A DNA stretch of 64,000 bases from Paraphysomonas bandaiensis. Lineage: Eukaryota; Chrysophyceae. Both the position numbers and the translations under genes were made by a program. Under the pieces are notes generated by a model. It ran no database searches. It was given only the letters and a program-made list of their open reading frames with translations, and had not been told where the DNA came from. Shown here in pieces: positions 1 through 11,756 of the stretch. Position 1 is the first letter of the stretch, and every line of letters starts with the position of its first letter. The stretch is taken from the NCBI GenBank assembly GCA_965644295.1, contig CBFFRP010000196.1, positions 52,774 through 116,773 of the forward strand. The letters are read 5' to 3'.

Positions 1-480
1 TGTATGTATGTATGTATGTATGTATGTATGTATGTATGTATGTATGTATGTATGTATGTATGTATGTATGTATGTATGTATGTATGTATGTATGTATGTA
101 TGTATGTATGTATGTATGTATGTATGTATGTATGCATGTATGTATGTATGTATGTATGTATGTATGTATGTAGGTATGTATGTATGTATGTATGTATGTA
201 TGTATGTATGCATGTATGTATGTAGGTAGGTAGGTAGGTAGGTACGTAGGTAGGTATGTATGTAGGTAGGTAGGTATGTATGTATGTATGTATGTATGTA
301 TGTATGTATGTATGTATGTATGTATGTATGTATGTATGTATGTATGTATGTATGTATGTATGTATGTATGTATGTATGTATGTATGTATGTATGTATGTA
401 TGTATGTATGTATATATATGTAGGTAGGTAGGTAGGTACAGTAGGTAGAATATACGTACGTATGTGTATGTATGTGTATG
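1..480. repeat. (TGTA)n microsatellite
   Basis: An almost pure TGTA tetranucleotide array with scattered TAGG variants (around 225-275 and 420-440) runs from the window edge to about 480. Long open frames inside it (repeating Met-Tyr-Val-Cys) come from the 12-nt codon cycle and are not genes. The array continues off the left edge. Confidence 0.97.
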
Positions 481-599
481 TACCTGCTGCCGACTTTCCC
501 AGACAGAAAGAAGAAAAAAAAACATGTTGCTTGTATGAGGATACTCTTCTGATGTAGGTACAGGCAGTGTATCTATTGCATAGTCTCTTAAATGAGTTG

Positions 600-830
600 A
601 TGAGCAAACACTTTAAAGAATATCAAAGATGCTTCTTTGAAAAGGATTGAACCCCCACCTCTCTCCGTAATACTGATGCACTCCAACTATAGTGTAGTCA
701 TGTATATTCTGCATTTCATTGCTTCATAGAATGCAGGATGGCTACTAGCGATAGACATCAACAAGCTTCAACTACGCACGTGTAGGAATTGGTTGTAGTT
801 CAATATTCCCACTCAATCATCATAATATCA
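600..830 (-). mobile_element. Copia-1 3' LTR-like segment
   Basis: Positions about 685-797 match about 26672-26782 with few differences. The latter lies just upstream of the copia gag-pol at 23331-26471, so both look like LTR copies of one family. On the minus strand a purine run (GAGTGGGAA, about 811-819) precedes the LTR-like start TATTGAACTACAACC, as expected of a polypurine tract next to a 3' LTR. The outer edge was not resolved. Confidence 0.6.
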
Positions 831-879
831 GAATATACTATAATGAACAAGTCTACTTTTAGTGCGATATCATAGTGTG

Positions 880-1300
880 CACATGCTGATAGTGCAGCTT
901 CTCTGACAAAGCTTTAGTCACCACATCTACTGTGTCATCTCTGCCGTTGGCACATGATTCAGCCTGACAATACAGTCTCCAATTTGCTCTCGAATCCAAT
1001 GATATTTGGTTTTAATATGCTTGGAACGTTTATGGTTTACTGGATTCTGAGCTAGATCAATCGCACTCTTGCTGTCCATATTCAGGATTGTTGGAGACGC
1101 ATCCTTACTGAGCTCAAATCCACGAGAAGTCCGAGCTCTATCATAGTCTGAGGCATTTTAATTGTGCTGTTAGAAGAAGCAAGAAGCAGTGAGACATCGC
1201 CGAGGACACCAACGTTTACAATATACCGTTATTTTCGAGGTCGTTCTTCAGTTCTGGGACTTCTACCTTCCCCACTTGTTGAAGATCATATGTCTTTCTT
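880..1300 (-). pseudogene. Copia-1 pol remnant (RT start fused to RNase H)
   Basis: Read on the minus strand, 1290-1165 is similar to the region just before reverse transcriptase in the copia element at about 23540-23660. Next, 1130-950 encodes a Ty1/copia RNase H tail with the motifs DSKSAIDLAQNP and KHIKTKYHWIRE, followed by LNHVPTAE. A frameshift and stops interrupt the rest. Reverse transcriptase between these blocks is missing, so this is an internally deleted element abutting its 3' LTR at 600-830. Confidence 0.75.
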
Positions 1301-1679
1301 CTTTATTGATAACCATGAGCTGTCATAGCCGTAATATATTATAGAGCTTAATATGGGATATAATAATTATATAATAATCGACCTATGTTGCACATATAGT
1401 ATGTACAAACTTAAGCATATACGATATTGAGGTCTTAGTGTAAAATGCCCAATAGCTGGTTATTACATATGTATAGTGTAGCTGTTACATTCTCACATTT
1501 TGGATCTGTAAGTAATATAAAATGTATTAAATGCCTTTAAAAATAATCTTTTCTTGACACCTAACAACATCATTTTAGCTAAACGCATCAAAAACTCAAC
1601 TTAAATCGATATTTTCAAAATTTTACCAGGCTTTGACTGTTTGACCAGGTTTGGTCATCATATCGACTTTTTATTATAC

Positions 1680-1863
1680 AGGGTCCTGTGAACGACGCCA
1701 CTTCAGAACATCTAAGTGCCCCCAATTGTAGCACAGATTCAAGTGTCGAAAATGGAGGGTCCTGTGAACGAAGCCATCTCAGAACATCCAAGCGTCCTCC
1801 CCTAGCAGCAGCAATGCTACTATCTTCACTCCATGGACATGGAGGGTCCTGTGAATGACGCCA
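1680..1863 (-). pseudogene. Decayed ankyrin-repeat tail
   Basis: Downstream of the stop of the F-box/ankyrin ORF, the same 99-bp repeat units continue for almost two more copies (phrases for SQDPPCPW and GGxLDVLRW are still readable) and then degenerate. The stop at 1861-1863 is TAG where sister repeats have AAG (Lys). The gene was therefore probably longer before this mutation. Confidence 0.6.
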
Positions 1864-3363
1864 CTACAGAATATCCAAGTGTCCTTCCCTAGCAGCAGCA
1901 ATGCTACTATCTTCACTCCATGGACATGGAGGGTCCTGTGAACGAAGCCATCTCAGAACATCCAAGTGTCCTCCCCTAGCAGCAGCAATGCTACTATCTT
2001 CACGCCGTGAACATGGAGGGTCTTGTGAATGAAGCCATCTCAGAACATCCAAGTGTCCTTCCCTAGCAGCAGCAATGCTACTATCTTCACTCCATGGACA
2101 TGGAGGGTCCTGTGAACGAAGCCACTTCAGAATATCCAAGTGTCCTCCCAATGCAGCAGCAATGCAACTATCTTTACTCCATGGACATGGAGGGTCCTGT
2201 GAACGAAGCCACTTCAGAATATCCAAGTGTCCTCCCAATGCAGCAGCAATGCAACTATCTTTACTCCATGGACATGGAGGGTCCTGTGAACGAAGCCACT
2301 TCAGAATATCCAAGTGTCCTCCCTTAGCAGCAGCAATGCAACTATCTTCACTCCATGGACATGGAGGGTACTGTGAACGAAGCCACTTCAGAACGTCCAA
2401 GTGTCCTCCCAATGCAGCACTGAGACAAGTCTCGGCATTCCATAGATATGAAGGGTCGTGTGAACGAAGCCACTTCAGAATATCTAAGTGTCCTCCCTTA
2501 GCAGCAGCACTGCAAGTCCATTTACTAAATGGAAATGGAGGGTCCTGTGAACGAAGCCACTTCAGAATATCTAAGTGTCCTCCCTCAGCAGCAACAATGC
2601 AAGTGTCTGAATCCCATGGACATGGAGGGTACTGTGAACGAAGCCACTTCAGAACGTCTAAGTGTCCTCCCTCAGCAGCAGCACTGCAAGTGCCTGAATC
2701 CCATGGACATGGAGGGTCCTGTGAACGAAGCCACTTCAGAATATCCAAGTGTCCATCCCAAGCAGCAACAACGCAACTATCTTCACTCCATGGACATGGA
2801 GGGTCCTGTGAACGAAGCCACTGCAGAACATACAAGTGCCCTCCCTGAGCAGCAACAATGCAAGTGTCTGAATCCCATGGACATGGAGGGTCCTGTGAAC
2901 GAATCCATTGCAAGACATCCAAGTGTCCTCCCTCAGCAGCAGCAATGCAAGTGTCTGAATCCCATGGACATGGAGGGTCCTGCGAACGAAGCCATCTCAG
3001 AATATCCAAATGTCCATCCTTAGCAGCAGCCCTGCAAGTGTCCTTACTCAGTATGTGTATAGGGTCCTTCATATGTGTGTATAAGTGTATTATTTGCTGT
3101 AATCTGCCGTATTGTGCACATGTATTCATTAGTTTGATGTATGGACAGCCCATAGACAGAGCCCATGAGACCATTGAGTTGGTCATACAGTAGTGAGATG
3201 CATGTGACTCAAGTCTCTCTCTGCTCTTTTCTCTCGTGCTATCAGCCATATCGTGAAGTCTCTTACAAGTCATCATCACAGGAAGGATAGCTGTGTGTGG
3301 GATCATAGAGATGATGATACAAATCACATCATCATTAAGATCAGATAGAGTGATTTCATTCAT
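1864..3363 (-). CDS. F-box/ankyrin-repeat protein
   Basis: Single-exon ORF of 499 aa starting at ATG 3363. Residues about 5-45 (LSDLNDDVICIIISMIP, then a CKRLHDM segment) resemble an F-box, which would link the protein to an SCF ubiquitin ligase. From about residue 110 to the end there are roughly a dozen 33-aa ankyrin-type repeats of the GGHLDVLKWLRSQDPPCPW form, common in stramenopiles and some large DNA viruses. The repeats are nearly identical as DNA (99-bp units), which also opens long antisense frames. This suggests recent homogenisation by unequal exchange. The frame ends in a TAG replacing a Lys codon of the repeat, and repeat sequence continues beyond it, so the C-terminus may be truncated. 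The ubiquitin role is inferred from the F-box alone, which is a divergent match. Confidence 0.8.
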   Translation of the reverse strand: MNEITLSDLNDDVICIIISMIPHTAILPVMMTCKRLHDMADSTREKSRERLESHASHYCMTNSMVSWALSMGCPYIKLMNTCAQYGRLQQIIHLYTHMKDPIHILSKDTCRAAAKDGHLDILRWLRSQDPPCPWDSDTCIAAAEGGHLDVLQWIRSQDPPCPWDSDTCIVAAQGGHLYVLQWLRSQDPPCPWSEDSCVVAAWDGHLDILKWLRSQDPPCPWDSGTCSAAAEGGHLDVLKWLRSQYPPCPWDSDTCIVAAEGGHLDILKWLRSQDPPFPFSKWTCSAAAKGGHLDILKWLRSHDPSYLWNAETCLSAALGGHLDVLKWLRSQYPPCPWSEDSCIAAAKGGHLDILKWLRSQDPPCPWSKDSCIAAALGGHLDILKWLRSQDPPCPWSKDSCIAAALGGHLDILKWLRSQDPPCPWSEDSSIAAAREGHLDVLRWLHSQDPPCSRREDSSIAAARGGHLDVLRWLRSQDPPCPWSEDSSIAAAREGHLDIL

Positions 3364-3764
3364 AGTTTATATGAGACTACTAGAGAGAGTGTTAATACAT
3401 ACATAGATGATTGTGACGTACATCTATATCTACACATACTGTACATGCATATGATATACATACAGTGCACTTTCAGGAACAACATACTATAAAAACCACA
3501 TAATTTATACATTTATACTATAAAAATCGGGTTTTGTGTCTGAATGACAATATCAGAAAAAACTCCCACAATATAATAAAAACCAGTATTTTAAAATTAA
3601 TACTACTACTTTTATGCTAAAACCCTCCACTTTACAGAGTACATCACCAGGCGATATAATGGAAATAATCGTTTTATCATAAAAGTGGTAGTATTTATTT
3701 AAAAAACCCTGCTTTTACTAACAGTGGTGCTGCCATGAGGTGGATACTGGGATGTTTTGATATC

Positions 3765-3890
3765 TAGATATGGCTTCGTTCATAGGACCCTCCTTCATGT
3801 CTATGGGATTCAGACACTTGCAGTAGTGTGGACACTTGTATATTTTAAAGTATCTTCATTCATAGGACTTTCTCTATTGTCCATATGATG
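3765..3890 (-). pseudogene. Isolated ankyrin-repeat relic
   Basis: About 400 bp outside the start of the F-box/ankyrin gene lies a degenerate piece of the same repeat. It includes forms of the conserved tgGCTTCGTTCAtAGGACCC block at two positions about 85-100 bp apart, but no open frame. It is probably debris of an earlier copy of the repeat array. Confidence 0.5.
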
Positions 3891-4524
3891 CAAAGTCGAT
3901 GTGATGATCAAACCTGATGAAGAACAATCAACATCTGATGAAAATATTGATTTTAAGTTGAGTTTTGGATGCATTTTACAATAAATGATGATGATGATGA
4001 TGTTGGCGGTGGTGATGATGATGTTGTTGTTGTTGGTAAGGTATGAGTGATGTTGTTAGTGCTAAGATAAGATAATTTTTTATAGACATTTAATACATTT
4101 TATAGTAGTTACAGATCCAAAATATGAGAATATAAAGTTACACTCTACATAGTTAGTTATATTTAACCATGGGTTATAAGGAGCGCATTCTGATGCATTC
4201 TCTATGTCGTACCTGTATGCTCTACGCGCAATTGATATACATTATGTTCCATTGCCATATTTAATAATAATTAAATCAGATATGACTAACGAGTCTGTAG
4301 TAGTTTACTAGTTAGGAAGTAGAAAGACACCCTAATGAATGAACACGGTATAGAGCAGGGCTACACCAGCGAAATAAGCAGGTTCAAAGGGTAGTTCATA
4401 AAAATAGCGTAGAGTGTGAAAGTTGGAAAGGTAGTTCGTAAAGTAGTTTATATGGTAGTTCAAAATGTGTTGAAGAGTTCATAAGGTAGTTCATGCCCTT
4501 TTGACATAACTCAACGAAAATTCA

Positions 4525-5337
4525 GTGCCGAAATCAGCACCACACATTCAAGGGGATCGTTTGCGTCAGCGAAAGACCAACCGCTGCAACAAGTCTACAG
4601 ATCAGAGTACATCTTATGGGCCAAACATGGTCCGTGCTATTGCAAAACACAAACTGTTAGTTGGTAAAAAGAACATTCTCCAAAGCAAGAGAATGGCCAG
4701 AAAAGAGTAATGGCCAATATACACAAATTAGGTGATGGTGTATATATACATGCGGTGTTAATGCACAGCATGTTCTAAATCATATGACACATGACAAACA
4801 ATGCATACGTAAAATACATATGAATAATTTTGATATTGTTATGCATGCTATTAGTTGTAATGATATTGATGAACTAACGAATTCATCAAAAAGTGTACAA
4901 GATGCTATCTCAGGTAAACATCAACAGCAGTGGATCAACACCATAAACAGAGAAATATCCACTCTGCAAAGAAAACGATATGGCCTAATCGTCAGCAGCT
5001 CAGGAAGCAGTATGGCTACGCTCTTTATATCAGAAATTGGTTTCAAACTTCCATTTTCAACAACAATTTGGTCCGATAATAAAGGTGTACTCCAATTATG
5101 TTACAATCTTACCCATCACCGCCGTACAAAACATATCGCGATTCGATATCACTCTATTCGAGAACATATTTCCGAAACCTATTGACTGTTGATCACATAC
5201 CTACCAAGTCAAAGTTAGCCGATCTTCTTACGAAACCACTAGGAGCAACTATCTTCTTCACATTGCGAACTACATTGATGAGAGGAGCTGGGTTGGACTT
5301 CCCATCCAGCAACAACAAAATTAACGTGAAAATATAA
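4525..5337 (+). pseudogene. Copia-2 pol remnant (internally deleted)
   Basis: The frame starting at 4784 gives a short copia RT-entry segment (WINTINREISTLQRK) that jumps directly into the RNase H tail (SDNKGVLQLCYNLTHHRRTK, then IAIRYHSIREHIS). A frame change leads to LTVDHIPTKSKLADLLTKPL. The same family occurs on the minus strand at 35911-36795 with highly similar RNase H motifs. Most of reverse transcriptase is missing. A basic short ORF at 4525-4710 may be a further pol scrap, but I cannot place it. A GGGGGTGTTGG motif at about 5682 could be a PPT/LTR boundary. Confidence 0.75.
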
Positions 5338-5756
5338 AGTCATTGAGTGCTGTTTATATATCTTTGAGGTGGCTTATTCATAATTTTCTGATGGGAGAGG
5401 TAGCAGTGACGTGACCACCAAACGCGTTTCTACGTGGAAATGTGATTTTCTATAACAGGTAACATACTATATTCAGTATAAACGATCTCTTCTCCTATGC
5501 GATATTTTACACTTTATGACAGGGTGAAAGTGACTGTACACTATTATTCCTAGTCACAGAAAAGAAATTTCAGAGGGAGATGAAACTGTACTTGACTTAA
5601 TTAATTACACAAGGAAACAACTATAATCCTCTCATTCATCCACTCTCCGTTGGGGTTCATAAGTTAAGAGTTATATTCCTGGGGGTGTTGGAAAGGAACA
5701 CAAAAGAATCATATTATTGAGCTATGGGATATTTCGACATCGTATCTGCCAAATAT

Positions 5757-6341
<585 letters not shown>

Positions 6342-6989
6342 CTTAATATACTTTTCAAATAGGTATGAATAATGTATGAATGAGTGTGTTAATATGGAAC
6401 AAAAGATGCTTGCAACAGTTTCTTCTTTTGCATAGATGGCAGTTTTCAAAAAAATGAAATATCTTAAAGAGATTCATTAAGATTTTCATTTTTTTTATTT
6501 TGAAAAAAAAATGAGTACCGGTTAGTACGTACTTTGATAGGGTGTACAATAACTGTACGATGTACCACAATCATCATGACATACATCTAGAATATGTTAC
6601 AAATGGAAGGAATGTAGTAATAATTTATTACTTCCAATCTTCGAGTTTATTGCCTTAAAATAGCATCTCGAGTGAGGTTATATGGCATCACATACACACA
6701 TCAGGCATATGAACTGCACCTAAAAGTAGTATATTTCCAATATATAGATTCTAGCTGGACTAAAAAAACTCCAATTTATACAAAAAAAACTAAATTTTTA
6801 CGAAAACTTAGATTTATAGACCCCCAAATAGCATAACATTTAACTGATATTTACAGTACATACACTACTACTAAGAATTCCTACATACACAACTGCACAG
6901 TTGTTTGCATCTACTCGAAGATCATGCCATGCATTCATATCTCTCTTAACTATCATACCAGTTGACCCTATAGAGGTATATGTAGAATA
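6342..6989. promoter_or_regulatory. Shared 5' region of centrin and ATAT1
   Basis: This 648-bp AT-rich segment separates the start codons of two divergent genes, both for centriole/cilium proteins. I saw no ORF, repeat element or canonical X-box in it. Its role as a bidirectional promoter is inferred from position only. Confidence 0.4.
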
Positions 6990-7878
<889 letters not shown>

Positions 7879-7949
7879 ATACTTACGCGATATTGCAGTA
7901 CTAGAAATAGTTTGCCAATGTAACATGCAGATGATGTAATGTGGTGGCT

Positions 7950-8590
7950 ACAGTTTCTGATCGCCGCGCGGTGCTACTTTATCATCAGGAACTTGAAATG
8001 AAGATAACTGTTGTTATTAAATAATAGTAATTTTCGACTACTTATAAAAATCAGCATGGAGGAGTGACACTTTTTTAGAGGTATAAAGTTTAGAAAATAG
8101 AAATAAATTGTATGTCAATAAAATATATCTTTCAGTTCGCTTACCCTTCGTATTCTTATGTATACTGAGGCTAGCGGCACAACTACCAATCAATACTTTG
8201 TTAACGTTAAGCAGTAGGATATCAGAGTTAAGTACTAGTTAGTTATATTGTAATGTTACATTAGTTCTGCCCTCAACAAAGTCGGACTCGCACCTTTTCC
8301 TGGTGTTCTGGGGGATAAGTACCGGAGAGATTCTCTCTGGGAAACTAACGTGAGCCGCAAATATAGTCAGCAGATAATGTTCTGCCCACTCATAGCCGAA
8401 TGCTTTTGTGGTACAAGGGACACCAATAAGTGTCACTTGTGTAGACGTCTTTGGGCCTGACGAATAAACGGGCATCCGAAAATGGGCCCACCACAAGGGC
8501 ATCCGGGACAGGGCCCACCTGAAGGGTAACCGTGGTATTGGGCTGCCTGCTGAAGTCAAGCATCCGGGATGTTCACCTCAAGGACTCAGA
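7950..8590 (-). repeat. Interspersed repeat family A
   Basis: From about 8250 to 8580 the minus strand carries a module also seen on the plus strand at about 37440-37710 and 59900-60110. All three share cores such as CCCTTCAGGTGGGCCCA and GTTTATTCGTCAAGGCCC. No convincing ORF is present. It looks like LTR or non-autonomous element debris. The segment 7880-8180 is plain intergenic sequence. Confidence 0.7.
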
Positions 8591-8902
8591 ACGGAGCGAA
8601 GCGGTTGCACCTTGGTGCCTGCGGCGACGCACAAGCAGCTTTCGTAGCGTTAAATAGTTGGATAATAGAGTTTGTACTGATTAGTTACAGGTAGAAGTCT
8701 AACTAGGTTGAGTAGTGAATGTCTGATTATTTAGCAATAGGCGTTGAGACCTTGCAGCAATTAGTGGCTAGAAGAATGCTAGTCATACTAGTTAGACCAC
8801 TACCCGTAACTAATCAATACAAACTCTTTTATCCTACTATTTAACGCTACGAAAGCTGCTTGTGCGTCGCCGCAAGCACCAAGGTGCAACCACTTCCGTT
8901 CA
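8588..8902. repeat. Fold-back element with long inverted arms
   Basis: A left arm at about 8588-8685 and a right arm at about 8803-8902 are inverted copies. They share blocks such as AAGCTGCTTGTGCG, ACCAAGGTGCAACC and the tail GTAACTAATCAATACAAAC. They flank about 120 bp. The arm sequence occurs singly at about 22805-22880, 26815-26935 and 37290-37360. It could be a MITE or two LTR ends inserted head-to-head. Confidence 0.7.
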
Positions 8903-9299
8903 ACTAGGTTGACTAGCATTCATCTAGCTACTAAATCGGTGCAGGCTTTTAACGCCTATTGCTAATAATAAGACTTTCAATATATCATTAGACGAAGCCA
9001 CTTATTCTCGTTCAACTGCTACCTCTGGTGGAAATTCGAGTAAGTGGACACTGGAATCGACCCCTCAACAAAGTTGGACTCACACCTTTTCAATAAAATA
9101 CTTTCAATATATACATTAGTTCTGTCACTTAAACGCTCCTTGCTAATGATAAGACATTCACTACTATTGTTTTGGTAATGTATAAACTTGATATAGATCC
9201 CTACAGAAAAGATTCAAACTATAAAACTTCTGTATACGAGTAACTATTTATCAAGCATGCAATCATTGGCAAATGGTTTCCTTCAGTATAATAAATAGA

Positions 9300-9845
9300 T
9301 GATCTTAGTAATAGTAAAACAATGTTGCGATTATTAGAGTGTAAAGTGATGAACACAATAAGGTAGAAAAGAGAATAATAATGCAGAACATAACTATCAC
9401 ACAACGGAATAATTTGAAGTGTAACTGATAATGACGATCATTATGATGACGATCATGTATCTTCAACAGATACTCTCTCAAATTCAGTTCATGATATATT
9501 TCATTGAACATTATAAGTCACAGTTACAATCTTGTATTAAGCTGAATTCTAATAAGTTATATTGCTTTCAATGCAGATTTAAGTTTAGTAATAGTAAGTA
9601 TAATGTTGTGATTATTATTAGAGTGTAATGTGATGAACACAGTAATTTAGAATAGTGAATAATAATGCAGAACATAACTATCGCACACAGCGGAATAGTT
9701 AGAAGTATAACTGACAATGACGATCGTTATGATGACGATCAAGTATCCTCAACAGATACAATTATTATTTCAGTTCATGATATGCTTCATTGAACATTAT
9801 ATTTCACATATACTATCTTATATTAAGATGAATCCTAATAAAATC
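9300..9845. repeat. Two tandem LTR-like units
   Basis: Two diverged copies of a roughly 250-bp unit (about 9300-9560 and 9590-9845) lie in direct orientation. Related copies occur at about 35590-35715 and 58545-58795. Shared landmarks are GATGACGATCAtGTATCTTC, CAGATACtctctc and TTTCATTGAACATTATA. The 35.6-kb copy abuts a purine tract next to copia-2 RNase H, so the unit is probably the copia-2 LTR. Confidence 0.65.
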
Positions 9846-10232
9846 TTCATGCACATACGCATGTGCGATCAGAAACAGACTTGTTAAAAATGTATGGTAG
9901 AAAAGTGGTTCTATTTTCTGGAATGTCAAGGATGCTTAACAAGGGTTCGCCAATCACTATATATTCTATATATATATACCAGAGGATATTATTCTACTCT
10001 TGTGACTACTGCATGTGTTATCCGTAGAGTTGATGTAGAAAAACATATATGAGAGTAAGTCGCTCTTATTGAAATAAACATTATGCACTATTATTTACTG
10101 GTGATTTCTACATCACTTATATTTTAAAAAATGCTCAGATTAAACCTGTGTAGCACAGTATAAAACAATAACTTCCTGAGCATTTATAGCCTGCTATATC
10201 ATGTAGCCCTACGAATATAGCCTTTGAAATAA
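9846..10232. other. Intergenic, no gene seen
   Basis: AT-rich sequence with no ORF or repeat that I could support. Confidence 0.5.
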
Positions 10233-11756
10233 TTAACACTCACTTAGAGAACATTTGTGGCACAACACACATGGTGAAACCACACTGCTGTATGTGTTGG
10301 GCATATCGAATGTATACATAAATTTCTCGTCATCAGAGTATATCCATACACTCTTACTGTGCTCGTGTAAGCATGTAAGATGCAGTTGAAGTTGGATAGA
10401 AGGAATTGTGTCATTTTGTGGCCAAGCACACTTAAAATAAAAATTTTGTACTTTTGCGTCGTAATACCATCCTCTTGTGGAACCACAGCCATCAAGACCA
10501 ACACTGAAGTCATGTGCTATATCCCGCAAATTTACTTTGAGATCTAAGGATGGCCATGGCTGACATGGGAGCAAAACGCCTTTCTCAAGTTGATTGTTTA
10601 CAGGACTTCTATATCGTGGAAAGTTGTCCACAAATATAGTTGGTAGCAGACCAGCGTCGTACAGTATCGTCGAAATGGGCTCAATATCCCAGTCGAAAGA
10701 ACACTTCAAACTGAAAGCGTGTCTGGAGTGTAGCATCTTTGCGCGTTTCATGTGTGTCATTGAAGGCGTCATTACTTGGCCAGCGGTATTAGTAGGAGAT
10801 TGAGGAAATCGAGAATGGATACTCCCGTTTCTGCGGAAAGAGAACTCATTACTGGATGTGCTGGAAACGCGAAACTGCTTGCGAAACACTTTATTTTCAC
10901 ACAATACGCGTTCAAAACAGCACCATAGTCTACATCCCTGAACAAGTTCCTTGGATGCACACACCGTCGAACATAAATCTTCTACAGGGCGTCCCCCAGA
11001 GTATAGCTCACAGAGACGCAGGAGTCCATACGAGAGTTTCAAGTCGATGTGTTCCATATCCGAAACTGGAGCAGTTTTACATTCAACCGTATGCTGCAAG
11101 CCGTCTGTTGGATAATACGTCATCATATTAGTACACCGATAGAGTACACTATCCATATTCCATATTATCTTGCGCAACCTTTCGTCCTGAGCATTCCCCT
11201 GGGTATATGGAATACAGCAGCAGTCTAGCCAGAAATAAGCATCAGGCACATGTTGAAGCGCAGCAATGAGCTCATTGTGTAGACCCAGAGGTTGTCCATC
11301 TGAAACCCATCGATGGCTCACAAATGTGTATTGAGGAAACTGGCTTAAATCGGATATATCAAAAATCTCAAACATGTCATCGCTCTGATTGTTAGTCCAC
11401 AAGAGCACATTCTCCAGTTCCTCTCTCATATTAGCGCAATACTGTGATTCCGTTAATAAATCAATCAAATGTGTACTCTTTTTATTAACTGATCCATTAA
11501 GAACCATATTAGAACCAGTATGAGAATTATTTATATCCTCTTCATTATACAGTGTGACGCCTTTCATAATATCATCAATTTGATGGATGTATTTCATAAT
11601 AGTTTTATTTTTAAGTAATTTGGATTTATTCACTAATCGAATGTACTTTAATTGACCTCTACATTCAGATGATAATGATTGTATATGATTATTCATAAAA
11701 CTTAATTGTTGACAACCATCTGTTGCAATATGAGGGACAGACACGGTGCTACCCAT
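10233..11756 (-). CDS. SHRW-motif (HET/TIR-like) protein, predicted N-myristoylated
   Basis: Single-exon ORF of 507 aa from ATG 11756. The N-terminus MGSTVS fits the N-myristoylation rule (Gly2, Ser6), suggesting membrane anchoring. Residues about 143-190 contain FVSHRW, then PLGLHNELIAAL and YFWLDCCCIP. Around residue 280 comes RLWCCFERVLCEN. This order (F-x-SHRW, W-x-D-x-x-C-I-P, R-x-WC-x-x-E) is seen in HET/TIR-like proteins of fungi, oomycetes and other protists, some of which act in signalling or self/non-self responses. The function here is unknown. The C-terminal 200 residues have no motif I recognise. Start context and codon use look ordinary. The neighbouring DNA is repeat-rich on the 3' side. 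Confidence 0.75.
   Translation of the reverse strand: MGSTVSVPHIATDGCQQLSFMNNHIQSLSSECRGQLKYIRLVNKSKLLKNKTIMKYIHQIDDIMKGVTLYNEEDINNSHTGSNMVLNGSVNKKSTHLIDLLTESQYCANMREELENVLLWTNNQSDDMFEIFDISDLSQFPQYTFVSHRWVSDGQPLGLHNELIAALQHVPDAYFWLDCCCIPYTQGNAQDERLRKIIWNMDSVLYRCTNMMTYYPTDGLQHTVECKTAPVSDMEHIDLKLSYGLLRLCELYSGGRPVEDLCSTVCASKELVQGCRLWCCFERVLCENKVFRKQFRVSSTSSNEFSFRRNGSIHSRFPQSPTNTAGQVMTPSMTHMKRAKMLHSRHAFSLKCSFDWDIEPISTILYDAGLLPTIFVDNFPRYRSPVNNQLEKGVLLPCQPWPSLDLKVNLRDIAHDFSVGLDGCGSTRGWYYDAKVQNFYFKCAWPQNDTIPSIQLQLHLTCLHEHSKSVWIYSDDEKFMYTFDMPNTYSSVVSPCVLCHKCSLSEC

Noticed and set aside
4-229. Two overlapping 73-codon Met-Tyr-Val-Cys ORFs
   Set aside because: Pure product of the TGTA microsatellite.
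2075-3193. Long plus-strand ORFs with GHGGSCERSH-type repeats
   Set aside because: Antisense shadow of the 99-bp ankyrin repeats. Open only because the unit is a multiple of three and lacks stops on both strands.
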